From assembly GCA_011390385.1 (NCBI GenBank), contig JAABSN010000132.1, positions 1 through 9,113 of the forward strand: a DNA stretch of 9,113 nt. Reading direction: 5' to 3'. The notes below the pieces were generated by a model. The model saw nothing but the letters and a program-made list of their open reading frames with translations. It was not told where the DNA came from and made no database searches. The stretch comes from Thioalkalivibrio nitratireducens (lineage in GTDB: Bacteria; Pseudomonadota; Gammaproteobacteria; Ectothiorhodospirales; Ectothiorhodospiraceae). This document shows positions 1 through 6,043 of this stretch, piece after piece. A program made the position numbers and the translations under genes. The first letter of the stretch is position 1. The number at the start of each line of letters is the position of its first letter.

Positions 1-24
1 CAATGAGCGCAGCGAATTGCACCG
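1..24 (+). repeat. REP element, form b, cut by left edge
   Basis: These 24 bases are identical to the last 24 bases of the full copy at 113-145. The GTAG head and the first part of the stem lie outside the window. The identity continues for a few bases past the repeat into CCCCACGCC in both copies, which suggests a slightly larger duplicated unit at this locus. Confidence 0.85.
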
Positions 25-61
25 CCCCACGCCGGGCTGGCGCGTGTCCCCGGGATCATCT

Positions 62-95
62 CGGTGCGGTTCGGCTGCGCCTCACGGCACCCTAC
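62..95 (-). repeat. REP element, form a
   Basis: This 34-base element, read on the minus strand, starts with the GTAG tetranucleotide typical of REP sequences and then folds. The outer stem is GGTGC/GCACC. Next come a C-C mismatch, two pairs, a tandem GA/GA mismatch, and a GGC/GCC stem closed by a GCA loop. It is identical to the copies at 2475-2508 and 5975-6008. A 17-base spacer separates it from the form b copy at 113-145, head to head. Confidence 0.9.
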
Positions 96-112
96 GGGCC
101 GCGGCGGGTTGC

Positions 113-145
113 GTAGGGTGCCAATGAGCGCAGCGAATTGCACCG
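113..145 (+). repeat. REP element, form b
   Basis: This is a 33-base element with a GTAG head and the GGTGC/GCACC outer stem. It has a bulged C, an AAT/ATT stem, the tandem GA/GA mismatch, a GC/GC stem and a GCA loop. It is identical to 2542-2574 (minus strand) and differs by one base from 6044-6076. With the form a copy at 62-95 it makes a two-REP unit like the BIMEs of enterobacteria. The sequence from here to the gene at 282 shows no other gene. Confidence 0.9.
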
Positions 146-221
146 CCCCACGCCCGCTGATCCCCGACGCGGACCTCCGTCGCCAGCCGTGGAACGATGC
201 CCCCTTTCCACGTCCCGGTTT

Positions 222-251
222 TTGTCCGGCGCGGCGATCGCGTAGTCTTAT
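222..251 (+). promoter_or_regulatory. weak sigma70-like promoter candidate
   Basis: TTGTCC at 222-227 and TCTTAT at 246-251 are 18 bases apart and lie about 30 bases ahead of the start at 282. Both boxes are poor matches, so this is only the best candidate in the gap between the REP elements and the gene. Confidence 0.22.
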
Positions 252-281
252 GGGTCCACATCTTGAAGAAGGCACTCCATC

Positions 282-578
282 ATGAGCGACGACGCCCTGC
301 AATTGTCCGGCGAACTGATCGAAAAGCTTCAGAACGTGCTGATTGAATCCGATCCCCGCGCCCGCGAGCCCATCGTTGGCGTTCAGTATCTGGCCGCCGT
401 CATCGGCTTTCAGGTCGCGCAGATGCCGGAGCCGGTCGACCAGCGCAAGGATTACCTCGCCCAGCTGGCACAGTTCACCGACTCGGTCTTCGTCGACATC
501 GAGAGCCGCAAGCAGTCCGCACCCCCGGCGCAGCCGCCGCAGGAAGCCTCCGGCGTCTGGCGTCCCGGCGATCCCTGA
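282..578 (+). CDS. small hypothetical protein (98 aa)
   Basis: I do not recognise this protein. The ATG at 282 has a good ribosome binding site, GAAGAAGG at 265-272, nine bases upstream, which makes translation likely. The product is acidic and has no signal peptide or membrane segment. Residues 1-75 look helical and amphipathic, and the tail (about 77-98) is rich in proline, alanine and glutamine and probably disordered. There are no cysteines and no recognisable metal or nucleotide motif. It is probably cytoplasmic, perhaps a small helical adaptor or regulator. It stands alone, with REP repeats upstream and the convergent diguanylate cyclase gene 69 bases downstream. Confidence 0.8.
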   Translation: MSDDALQLSGELIEKLQNVLIESDPRAREPIVGVQYLAAVIGFQVAQMPEPVDQRKDYLAQLAQFTDSVFVDIESRKQSAPPAQPPQEASGVWRPGDP

Positions 579-606
579 CAGACGAGCCCATCGCCAGCCC
601 GGAGAG

Positions 607-641
607 CCACCCCTGCGGCACGCGAGTGCTTTCGGGGATGG
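607..641. terminator. hairpin in the convergent gap, possible bidirectional terminator
   Basis: Arms CCA-CCCC (607-613) and GGGG-A-TGG (634-641) enclose a 4x4 internal loop and a second stem, GCAC/GTGC (618-621/626-629), capped by GCGA, a stable GNRA-type loop. It lies 29 bases after the stop of the small gene and before the stop of the cyclase gene. There is only a short T run (630-632), inside the structure, so termination is inferred from position and fold. Confidence 0.4.
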
Positions 642-647
642 ATTGCA

Positions 648-1964
648 TCACCCGGGTGATTGACAACGTGATGGCGGGCAGTGCTCCGTCACACGACTGC
701 GGCCGGTGACTCGATTGCGCCCGGCCTTCTTGCTCTGGTACATGGCCTGATCCGCCACTTCGATGACCTGCTCGACCTCGCGGGTTGCGTGCGGGTACGT
801 CGCCAGTCCGATGCTTACCGTCGAGGCGACGCGCTCACCCGCGACTTCCAGGCTTGTCTCCGCAATCGATCGGCGGACCCTTTCCGCCACCTCTCGGGCG
901 ACATCCTCCCCTGTGTTCGGAAGCAGCACGATGAATTCGTCGCCCCCGTATCGGGCGACCAGGTCATAGCCGCGCAACTCCTTCCGCAGGGTGTCCACCA
1001 TGCACTGGATCCATTGGTTTCCCGCGGTATGTCCATATCGGTCATTGATTTCCTTCAGGTGGTCGGCGTCGATCATCATCACTGTCCACTCGCTGCCGTC
1101 GCGCTGCGCGCGCGCGGTGATCCGATCCATGTTTCTATGGAAGGCACGCATGTTCGCAAGGCCGGTCATGCCGTCGGTTTCCGACAGATCCTGCAGGAAC
1201 CTGCGGGCGACGTTCATGTTGGCCGCGATCATTGATGTCAGGTAGGCGACCAGAAGGAAGGGCGCAAGATGGAACATCGCGGTGCCGAAGGTGGCGTAGC
1301 CGCCTGAAAGCCCGCCGGGCAAGACAAGGACTGCGGTCAGGTAGAGGAGGGAGATCAGGGCGGCGATGGCGAGAGTGATGCCCCTGCCCAGCGTCAGACC
1401 CGAGAACACGATGGGCACCAGATAAAGATTGAACAACGGGGTTCCCGGTTCGCCAACCTGCCAGATCACGAAGGCGATCAATCCGATCATCGCCAGGGTC
1501 TCGGTGACCAGCTTCCACCGGGCTTCGTCGGTGAACAGGTTGAAGTAACGGAAGCCGATGATCATCAATGCGAAAGCACCACAGGCGACGGCGATGGCGA
1601 GGACATCGACATTCACGGCGGGCGTCACGAGGTACACCAGAATCAGGGCCAGCAACAGCCACTGCATTTCCGCCAGTGTGCGGTTGAAGCCCCGCAACTC
1701 GACCTGTTCGGCATCGGGGCTCTTCAAACGTCTGGGTATTCCCGTATTCAGGAATCCCGTTTCCTTGCCGGTCCTTTGCACGTTGGTTGTCGCTCTGGAT
1801 GACGGGTCGCGCCGAGAGGTGTGGCCGAGCCCTGGCTTCAATTTGGTGAATCCAGGACCGGATACCTGCGCCATGATCTGACGTTGCACGGGGCCCTGAA
1901 GGCGCTCGGTGGGCAACAGGATATAATTGAAATGGTAGCCCATTTCCGCGCCGGCTGCGGGCAT
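648..1964 (-). CDS. membrane-anchored diguanylate cyclase (GGDEF domain)
   Basis: It makes cyclic di-GMP from two GTP at the inner membrane. Residues 101-250 are hydrophobic and give about five or six membrane segments (near 101-115, 119-137, 153-170, 179-191, 195-215, 227-249). The GGDEF domain fills about 255-420: D264 to N271 in the opening DGMTGLAN motif, metal-binding D299 in MIDADHLKEIND, the signature GGDEF at 340-344, then SIGLATYP and the AMYQSKKAGRNRV end. RGYD at 331-334 is the RxxD inhibitory site at the correct five-residue distance, so product feedback is expected. There is no EAL domain. The start is uncertain: the longest ATG frame is given because no internal start has a better ribosome site. 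The first 80 or so codons contain many rare codons (AGA, AGG, ATA, GGA), so the true start may be ATG 1874, GTG 1781 or TTG 1727. What the membrane part senses is unknown. Confidence 0.93.
   Translation of the reverse strand: MPAAGAEMGYHFNYILLPTERLQGPVQRQIMAQVSGPGFTKLKPGLGHTSRRDPSSRATTNVQRTGKETGFLNTGIPRRLKSPDAEQVELRGFNRTLAEMQWLLLALILVYLVTPAVNVDVLAIAVACGAFALMIIGFRYFNLFTDEARWKLVTETLAMIGLIAFVIWQVGEPGTPLFNLYLVPIVFSGLTLGRGITLAIAALISLLYLTAVLVLPGGLSGGYATFGTAMFHLAPFLLVAYLTSMIAANMNVARRFLQDLSETDGMTGLANMRAFHRNMDRITARAQRDGSEWTVMMIDADHLKEINDRYGHTAGNQWIQCMVDTLRKELRGYDLVARYGGDEFIVLLPNTGEDVAREVAERVRRSIAETSLEVAGERVASTVSIGLATYPHATREVEQVIEVADQAMYQSKKAGRNRVTGRSRVTEHCPPSRCQSPG
1921..1946 (-). promoter_or_regulatory. 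possible promoter/operator of the diguanylate cyclase gene
   Basis: A perfect dyad GAAATGG-TAGC-CCATTTC (1929-1946) abuts the most AT-rich patch nearby, ATATAAT (1921-1927), which on the minus strand could serve as a -10 box. No good -35 box lies at the right distance, so an activator-dependent or regulated promoter would be needed. If real, transcription would begin near 1914 and the protein would start at 1874 or later. Confidence 0.3.
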
Positions 1965-1990
1965 TTTCCGGGAACGAGCAAGACGCGGAC

Positions 1991-2021
1991 AGGAGGCGGC
2001 TTTCAGTGCGGCCCGCCTCCT
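1991..2021 (-). terminator. strong hairpin after the small membrane protein gene
   Basis: AGGAGGCGG (1991-1999) and CCGCCTCCT (2013-2021) form a perfect nine-pair GC-rich stem with a 13-base loop. It sits 17 bases past the stop of the 2038-2409 gene and 27 bases ahead of the longest cyclase start. There is no T run after it on the minus strand, so it could also be an RNA-stabilising or attenuating structure. Confidence 0.42.
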
Positions 2022-2037
2022 GCCGCTGGTCCGGCAT

Positions 2038-2409
2038 TCAGAGGAAGCTGCCGAACCATTCGCGCAGGCGCAACTTCAGACGCTCGTCTCCTTCCACCGT
2101 GATCGTCGAACCGGTGAGTGGGTTTCCAACCATCGAGAACGTCACCGGCACACGCTCTTCGGACGGCAGCAACACGACCGCCTTGCCAGAACGGCTGCCG
2201 CTGAAAAGCCAGCCGTCCATACCCACCGATTCGACTTCGACCGGAGCCGTCGTGTCCTGGCGAAGGATCTCGGTCAGAGCGGTCTTCACGTGCTGGGTGA
2301 CGAACCATTCGCCACCGACATAGAGCGCCGTGATGATCAGCACTGCGAAGAACAGGCCGACCAGGCCGCTGCCGGCCTGCGATCCCATTCGGTTTTTTGA
2401 GCAACTCAT
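2038..2409 (-). CDS. small single-pass membrane protein, function unknown (123 aa)
   Basis: I do not recognise the family. I chose the ATG at 2409 because GAGGAG lies about ten bases upstream (2420-2425); the frame extends to an ATG at 2445 that lacks such a site. The product has a short basic N-terminus, one membrane segment at about residues 14-32, and a soluble part of about 90 residues rich in beta-prone stretches that ends in a basic-aromatic tail (RLREWFGSFL). An N-in topology would place the soluble part in the periplasm. Cys3 is not in a lipobox, so it is not a lipoprotein. A small GCCGT-GTG-ACGGC hairpin (2431-2443) lies just upstream of the ribosome site. The neighbouring cyclase gene on the same strand is separated by a hairpin, so co-transcription is doubtful. 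Confidence 0.72.
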   Translation of the reverse strand: MSCSKNRMGSQAGSGLVGLFFAVLIITALYVGGEWFVTQHVKTALTEILRQDTTAPVEVESVGMDGWLFSGSRSGKAVVLLPSEERVPVTFSMVGNPLTGSTITVEGDERLKLRLREWFGSFL

Positions 2410-2474
2410 TCCTGGTTTTCTCCTCGGTTCGCCGTGTGACGGCATGAAAAGCCTGATTGGCGGGAAAGCCTCCC

Positions 2475-2508
2475 GTAGGGTGCCGTGAGGCGCAGCCGAA
2501 CCGCACCG
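2475..2508 (+). repeat. REP element, form a
   Basis: It is identical over 34 bases to the copies at 62-95 and 5975-6008. Its GTAG head points away from its partner at 2542-2574, so this pair is tail to tail, with a 33-base spacer. This matches the order of the first two copies in the window, 1-24 and 62-95, read on the other strand. Confidence 0.9.
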
Positions 2509-2541
2509 GCAACACGCTGGCCCTGGCTCCCAAGCCTCGAA

Positions 2542-2574
2542 CGGTGCAATTCGCTGCGCTCATTGGCACCCTAC
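2542..2574 (-). repeat. REP element, form b
   Basis: It is identical over 33 bases to the copy at 113-145, on the opposite strand. The pair at 2475-2574 lies between the 5' end of the small membrane protein gene and the 3' end of the patatin gene, a usual position for REP units outside coding sequence. Confidence 0.9.
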
Positions 2575-2590
2575 GGGACGCACTTTCACG

Positions 2591-2637
2591 CGACTCAGGA
2601 TGAAACGTGGGGGTTTCTCGGCGGGATCCTGAGGTCG
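2591..2637. other. nested inverted repeat downstream of the patatin gene
   Basis: The left arm CGACTCAGGAT (2591-2601) pairs with ATCCTGAG-G-TCG (2626-2637) with one bulged G. Inside it GAAAC (2602-2606) pairs with GTTTC (2613-2617) around GTGGGG. A further GGCAGG/CCTGCC dyad (2638-2664) follows next to it, toward the patatin stop at 2680. There is no T tract. It may be a factor-dependent terminator or mRNA 3' end structure for the patatin transcript. Confidence 0.35.
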
Positions 2638-2679
2638 GGCAGGTCATCATGGTCCAATCCTGCCATAACCGCAGATTTT

Positions 2680-3618
2680 TCAGGAGGACGGCCGGGACGC
2701 TTCGGGTTGCTTCCGCGACCGCTTTTCCAGTTGCTCACGAGCGAGGGTCCGCCCCAACTCGATGACCGGCCCCGCGCGATGGAATTCGTGCACCATGCAG
2801 GCGTTCTTCGGCACGCTGATGATGATGTCCGGGCGGAAGACCGCGAGATGATGCCGGGTCAGGGCAGCCTGCATCGTTTCCAGCGACCGCATCAGAACTT
2901 CCGAGAGGGCGAGTCCCTCCGCGGCGGACGGGCCGTCGCCACCCCACGACTCCACATAGTTCACCATCCGCCGCATGAGGCTGGCGCCCTCATCGCCCTC
3001 ATCGCCCTCATCGTCGTGCTGTGCAGAGGTCTCGGAAGCGGGTCCGTTCACGTCGACGACAATGGTCAGATCGGTCAGTGTACGCAGGGTCGGGGCCACG
3101 GGCACTGGATTGAGCAGGCCTCCGTCCACCAGGGTACGGCCGTGATAGCGGTGCGGAGCGAACACCGCCGGTATGGCAATCGATGCGCGAATGGCGTCGA
3201 ACAGGGACCCATCGCTCATCCAGACTTCCCTGCCACGATGGATGTCCACTGCGACGGCGGTGTAGCTGATCGATAGTTCCTCGATGTCGCTTTCACCAAC
3301 GAGGTCCCGCAGTTTCCGCATCAGTTTGTCTCCGCGGATCATGCCGCCACCGGAAAAGGACCAGTCGAGCAGTCCGAGCACATCGCCCTGGCCCAGGCCC
3401 TTGACCCAATCCCGGTAAACATCGAGTTTCCCCAACGCATGGATCCCACCCACCAGTGCGCCCATCGAGCTTCCCGATATCGCCTTGATCGCATACCCCT
3501 GTGCTTCCAGTTCTTCGATCACCCCGATGTGCGCGAGGCCCCGGGCGCCACCCGAGCCGAGCACCAGGGACACGGTCTCGTTTTGTTCCTGGTTTTCTGG
3601 TTCGTTCTGGTGCGCCAT
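2680..3618 (-). CDS. patatin-like phospholipase, RssA type
   Basis: It is predicted to be a serine lipid acyl hydrolase with a Ser-Asp dyad, cytoplasmic or at the inner membrane face. The protein has 312 residues. The oxyanion-hole glycine loop GSGGARG is at 21-27, the nucleophile elbow GSSMG at 49-53 makes Ser51 the nucleophile, and DGG at 165-167 makes Asp165 its partner. All key residues are present, and the length suits the small bacterial RssA-like group. There is no signal peptide. I chose ATG 3618 because AGGGGA lies just upstream (3624-3629) and the patatin fold begins shortly after; the open frame runs further but into the divergent gene. An acidic linker at 201-211 comes from a 9-base tandem repeat and probably sits on a surface loop. 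The physiological lipid substrate is not known. The gene is divergent from the EF-hand protein gene. Confidence 0.92.
   Translation of the reverse strand: MAHQNEPENQEQNETVSLVLGSGGARGLAHIGVIEELEAQGYAIKAISGSSMGALVGGIHALGKLDVYRDWVKGLGQGDVLGLLDWSFSGGGMIRGDKLMRKLRDLVGESDIEELSISYTAVAVDIHRGREVWMSDGSLFDAIRASIAIPAVFAPHRYHGRTLVDGGLLNPVPVAPTLRTLTDLTIVVDVNGPASETSAQHDDEGDEGDEGASLMRRMVNYVESWGGDGPSAAEGLALSEVLMRSLETMQAALTRHHLAVFRPDIIISVPKNACMVHEFHRAGPVIELGRTLAREQLEKRSRKQPEASRPSS
2986..3012. repeat. 9-bp tandem repeat, three units, inside the patatin gene
   Basis: GCCCTCATC occurs three times in a row. On the coding strand it gives repeated Asp-Glu-Gly residues within residues 202-211. The unit is a multiple of three, so slippage would change the length of the acidic loop without breaking the frame. 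Confidence 0.85.
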
Positions 3619-3663
3619 GGTCTTCCCCTGTGGCGTGGAAAGTGGGCCAATGCCGGTTATTGT

Positions 3664-3679
3664 TCGCTTCCTGAAGCGA
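3664..3679. promoter_or_regulatory. perfect palindromic operator candidate in a divergent promoter region
   Basis: TCGCTTC-CT-GAAGCGA is a perfect 7-2-7 dyad in the 120-base gap between the divergent starts at 3618 and 3739. An 8-base palindrome, GACCGGTC (3678-3685), overlaps its right end. TGTAAT at 3697-3702 could be a -10 box for the rightward gene, but no clear -35 accompanies it. The size and symmetry suit a dimeric repressor site; the protein that would bind is unknown. Confidence 0.4.
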
Positions 3680-3738
3680 CCGGTCCAGTGATCCGGTGTA
3701 ATCTGGCGATGCCCGAGTGACATGGTCGAGAGGATGCC

Positions 3739-5928
3739 ATGAGTGATGTTGTGCCGCCGCCGCACCGCTGGCGTTTTTTCCGCTCCGGTGGCTTCGATCA
3801 GGTGCGCCTGGACACGGGTGAGGATCTGGTCAGACTCGGCGAGCTTGACCCCAAGCTCTGGTCGGTTCTCGGTTGCCCCACCGCTGGTCTCGAATTCGAC
3901 CGGCGCACGCTCGAACTCATTGACGCGGATGGCGACGGCCACGTTCGGGTTCCGGATATCCTGAATGCCGTCAGCTGGGCCTGCGCGATGCTTCGTGATC
4001 CTGGCCAACTGATCGAAGGCGGTGCCTCGCTGCCATTGGACGCGATCAATGTTTCGACGCCGGAAGGGGCCAATGTGCTGGCCGCGGCGCGCACGATTCT
4101 GGCGAGCCTCGGCAAGGCCGACGCGAACACCATTTCCGTGGACGAGAGCTCGGACAACGCGCATATCTTTGCTGCGCGTTCCTTCAACGGCGATGGCATC
4201 GTGCCCCCGGAATTGTGCGCGGACGCGAGCGTCGGTGCGGTCATGCAGGACATCATCGAGTGCGTTGGCCCGGAGATCGATCGTAGTGGTGCGGCAGGTG
4301 TGTCACGAGCGAGATGCGACGCATTCTTTGCTGAAGCAGAGGTGTTTCTTGAGGCCTGGCGCCGGGCGCGGACCGATACTCCGGACGTGTTCCCGCTGGG
4401 TGACGCGACCCCGGCGGCGGTGACGCTGTTCGAATCGGTGCGCGCCAAGGTCGACGACTACTTCAACCGGTGCCGGCTTGCCGGGTTCGACCCTCGCGCA
4501 GCAACCGCACTGAACCCGAGCGAGGACGATTACGCGCGGCTGTATGACGACGAGATCAGTACCACGTCGGAGGCGGTGGCAGGGTTGCCCCTGGCGCGGG
4601 TCTCCGCCGGACACCCGCTTCCGTTCGACGACAGCGTGAATCCTGCCTGGGCGGAACGTATCGAGCGCTTGCGCCAGAAAGTGGTGCAGCCACTTCTGGG
4701 CGAATGCGCGGAACTGGCCGTTGACGACTGGCAACGGATCTCGGCCCTCCTTCAGCCATACCAGGCGTGGGCGGCTGCAAACGCGGGTACGCGTGTGGCG
4801 TCCCTGGGCGCAGAGCGCGTCGGGATGATTCTGCAAAGCGGTGCGCGGGACGTGATCCATGGTCTGATCGCTCAGGACAAGGCCATGGAGGCGCAGGCCG
4901 GTGCGATCGATTCGGTGGAGCGCCTTGCCCGTTACCACCGTGATCTTTTCACCCTTCTCAACAACTTCGTGTCGCTGCGCGATTTCTATGCTTTCGGTCG
5001 CAGGGCCATCTTTCAGGCCGGAACGCTTTTCCTCGATCGGCGGAGTTGCGAACTGTGTCTTCGCGTGGACGACATGAACCGGCACAGCGCGCTTGCGCAC
5101 TTCAGCGGTACCTATCTCGTCTATTGCCGATGCGAGCGTCAGGACCGGCCACCGATGACCATCGTGGCCGCCCTTACCGACGGCGATTCCGACAACCTGA
5201 TGGTGGGCCGCAACGGTTTGTTCTACGACCGTCAGGGGCGCGACTGGAATGCGCACGTGGTCAAGCTCGTGGAGCACCCGATCAGCGTGCGGCAGGCTTT
5301 CTGGTCTCCGTACCAGCGTATTGCGCGAACGATCCGGGAGCAGGTGGAAAAGTTCGCGGCAACCAGGGACGCGGCGGTGGGTGCCGAAGCCACGTCGGGA
5401 GTCGCCGGTGCCGTCGCACGGGTCGAGTCCCGTCAGGGCGGTGCGGCACCGTCGTCATTCGATATTGCCAGGTTCGCCGGTGTTTTCGCCTTGATCGGCC
5501 TGGCGCTCGGTGCGGTGGGTACCGCGCTGGCGGCCGTGGTGGCTGGGTTGTTCAGCCTTGCATGGTGGCAGGTGCCGTTGCTCATGGTCGGGTTGATCCT
5601 TGCGATCTCCGGTCCTTCGATGCTGCTCGCCGCGCTGAAACTGCGTCAGCGCAATATGGCCCCGCTGCTGGATGCAGGCGGCTGGGCGGTGAACACCCGT
5701 GCCCGAATCAACCTGCCGTTCGGGACCTCCCTGACCGGCATGGCAACGCTGCCTCCGGGTTCGCAACGCTCGCTGGACGACCCCTATGCCGAGAAGAGAC
5801 GCCCATGGAGGACCTACCTGTTGCTTCTTGCCGGTCTGTTCGTGGTCGCTGCGCTTTGGCAGCAGGGGTATCTGGATCCACTGATCGAACAGGGAGTCGG
5901 GTGGTTTCGCTCGACTGGCGCAGGCTGA
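3739..5928 (+). CDS. large EF-hand membrane protein of unknown function (729 aa)
   Basis: I do not recognise the family. The ATG at 3739 follows AGAGGA (3729-3734). Residues 62-73 (DADGDGHVRVPD) form a canonical calcium-binding EF-hand loop with Asp at positions 1, 3, 5 and 12 and Gly at 6. A second, degenerate loop may sit near 147-158 around NGDG. Residues 200-420 look helical. A cysteine cluster, CELC (437-440) and CRC (463-465), with His449 and His454 between, could bind zinc or another metal. Residues 471-530 look like a compact beta-containing domain. Three membrane segments follow at about 579-604, 609-632 and 693-707. There is no signal peptide, so the long N-terminal part is probably cytoplasmic. 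The gene is divergent from the patatin gene and is followed by a REP pair, so it is probably transcribed alone. A calcium-responsive membrane role is only inferred. Confidence 0.93.
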   Translation: MSDVVPPPHRWRFFRSGGFDQVRLDTGEDLVRLGELDPKLWSVLGCPTAGLEFDRRTLELIDADGDGHVRVPDILNAVSWACAMLRDPGQLIEGGASLPLDAINVSTPEGANVLAAARTILASLGKADANTISVDESSDNAHIFAARSFNGDGIVPPELCADASVGAVMQDIIECVGPEIDRSGAAGVSRARCDAFFAEAEVFLEAWRRARTDTPDVFPLGDATPAAVTLFESVRAKVDDYFNRCRLAGFDPRAATALNPSEDDYARLYDDEISTTSEAVAGLPLARVSAGHPLPFDDSVNPAWAERIERLRQKVVQPLLGECAELAVDDWQRISALLQPYQAWAAANAGTRVASLGAERVGMILQSGARDVIHGLIAQDKAMEAQAGAIDSVERLARYHRDLFTLLNNFVSLRDFYAFGRRAIFQAGTLFLDRRSCELCLRVDDMNRHSALAHFSGTYLVYCRCERQDRPPMTIVAALTDGDSDNLMVGRNGLFYDRQGRDWNAHVVKLVEHPISVRQAFWSPYQRIARTIREQVEKFAATRDAAVGAEATSGVAGAVARVESRQGGAAPSSFDIARFAGVFALIGLALGAVGTALAAVVAGLFSLAWWQVPLLMVGLILAISGPSMLLAALKLRQRNMAPLLDAGGWAVNTRARINLPFGTSLTGMATLPPGSQRSLDDPYAEKRRPWRTYLLLLAGLFVVAALWQQGYLDPLIEQGVGWFRSTGAG

Positions 5929-5974
5929 AAATCACGTGAACCGTCAAGGCCCGGGACCACGTCTGGCGTGTTTC

Positions 5975-6008
5975 CGGTGCGGTTCGGCTGCGCCTCACGG
6001 CACCCTAC
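5975..6008 (-). repeat. REP element, form a
   Basis: It is identical over 34 bases to the copies at 62-95 and 2475-2508. It lies 46 bases after the stop of the EF-hand protein gene, and its hairpin may protect or end that transcript. It is head to head with the form b copy at 6044-6076, with a 35-base spacer that itself holds a small CACC-CTGAT-GGTG hairpin. Confidence 0.9.
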
Positions 6009-6043
6009 GCAGATTCTTCAACGCTCACCCTGATGGTGTAGGC

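Noticed and set aside
234..241. GCGATCGC palindrome as a HIP1-like or methylation signal
   Set aside because: I noted a single 8-base site only; it is expected by chance in GC-rich DNA and there is no cluster.
64..285. 73-aa open frame starting MRFGCASRHPTG
   Set aside because: It is the translation of two REP copies plus intergenic DNA. The same peptide strings (RFGCASRHPTG, MSAANCT) appear wherever the repeats are read, it lacks a ribosome site, and it overlaps the start of the better gene at 282.
2003..2650. 215-aa minus-strand frame across the REP pair at 2475-2574
   Set aside because: It reads through both REP elements and is out of frame with the small membrane protein gene (2038-2409), which has a ribosome site and a clean membrane segment.
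3619..4164. 182-residue N-terminal extension of the patatin frame
   Set aside because: It would overlap the divergent EF-hand gene by over 400 bases. The ATG at 3618 has a ribosome site and the patatin fold begins right after it.
4303..5277. 324-aa minus-strand frame inside the EF-hand gene
   Set aside because: It is a shadow of a long GC-rich gene: no ribosome site, no recognisable domain, and histidine- and arginine-rich composition typical of antisense frames.
5046..5939. 297-aa plus-strand frame overlapping the end of the EF-hand gene
   Set aside because: It is an alternate-frame shadow rich in Arg, Gly and Ala with no domain; the main frame carries the EF-hand, the cysteine cluster and the membrane segments.
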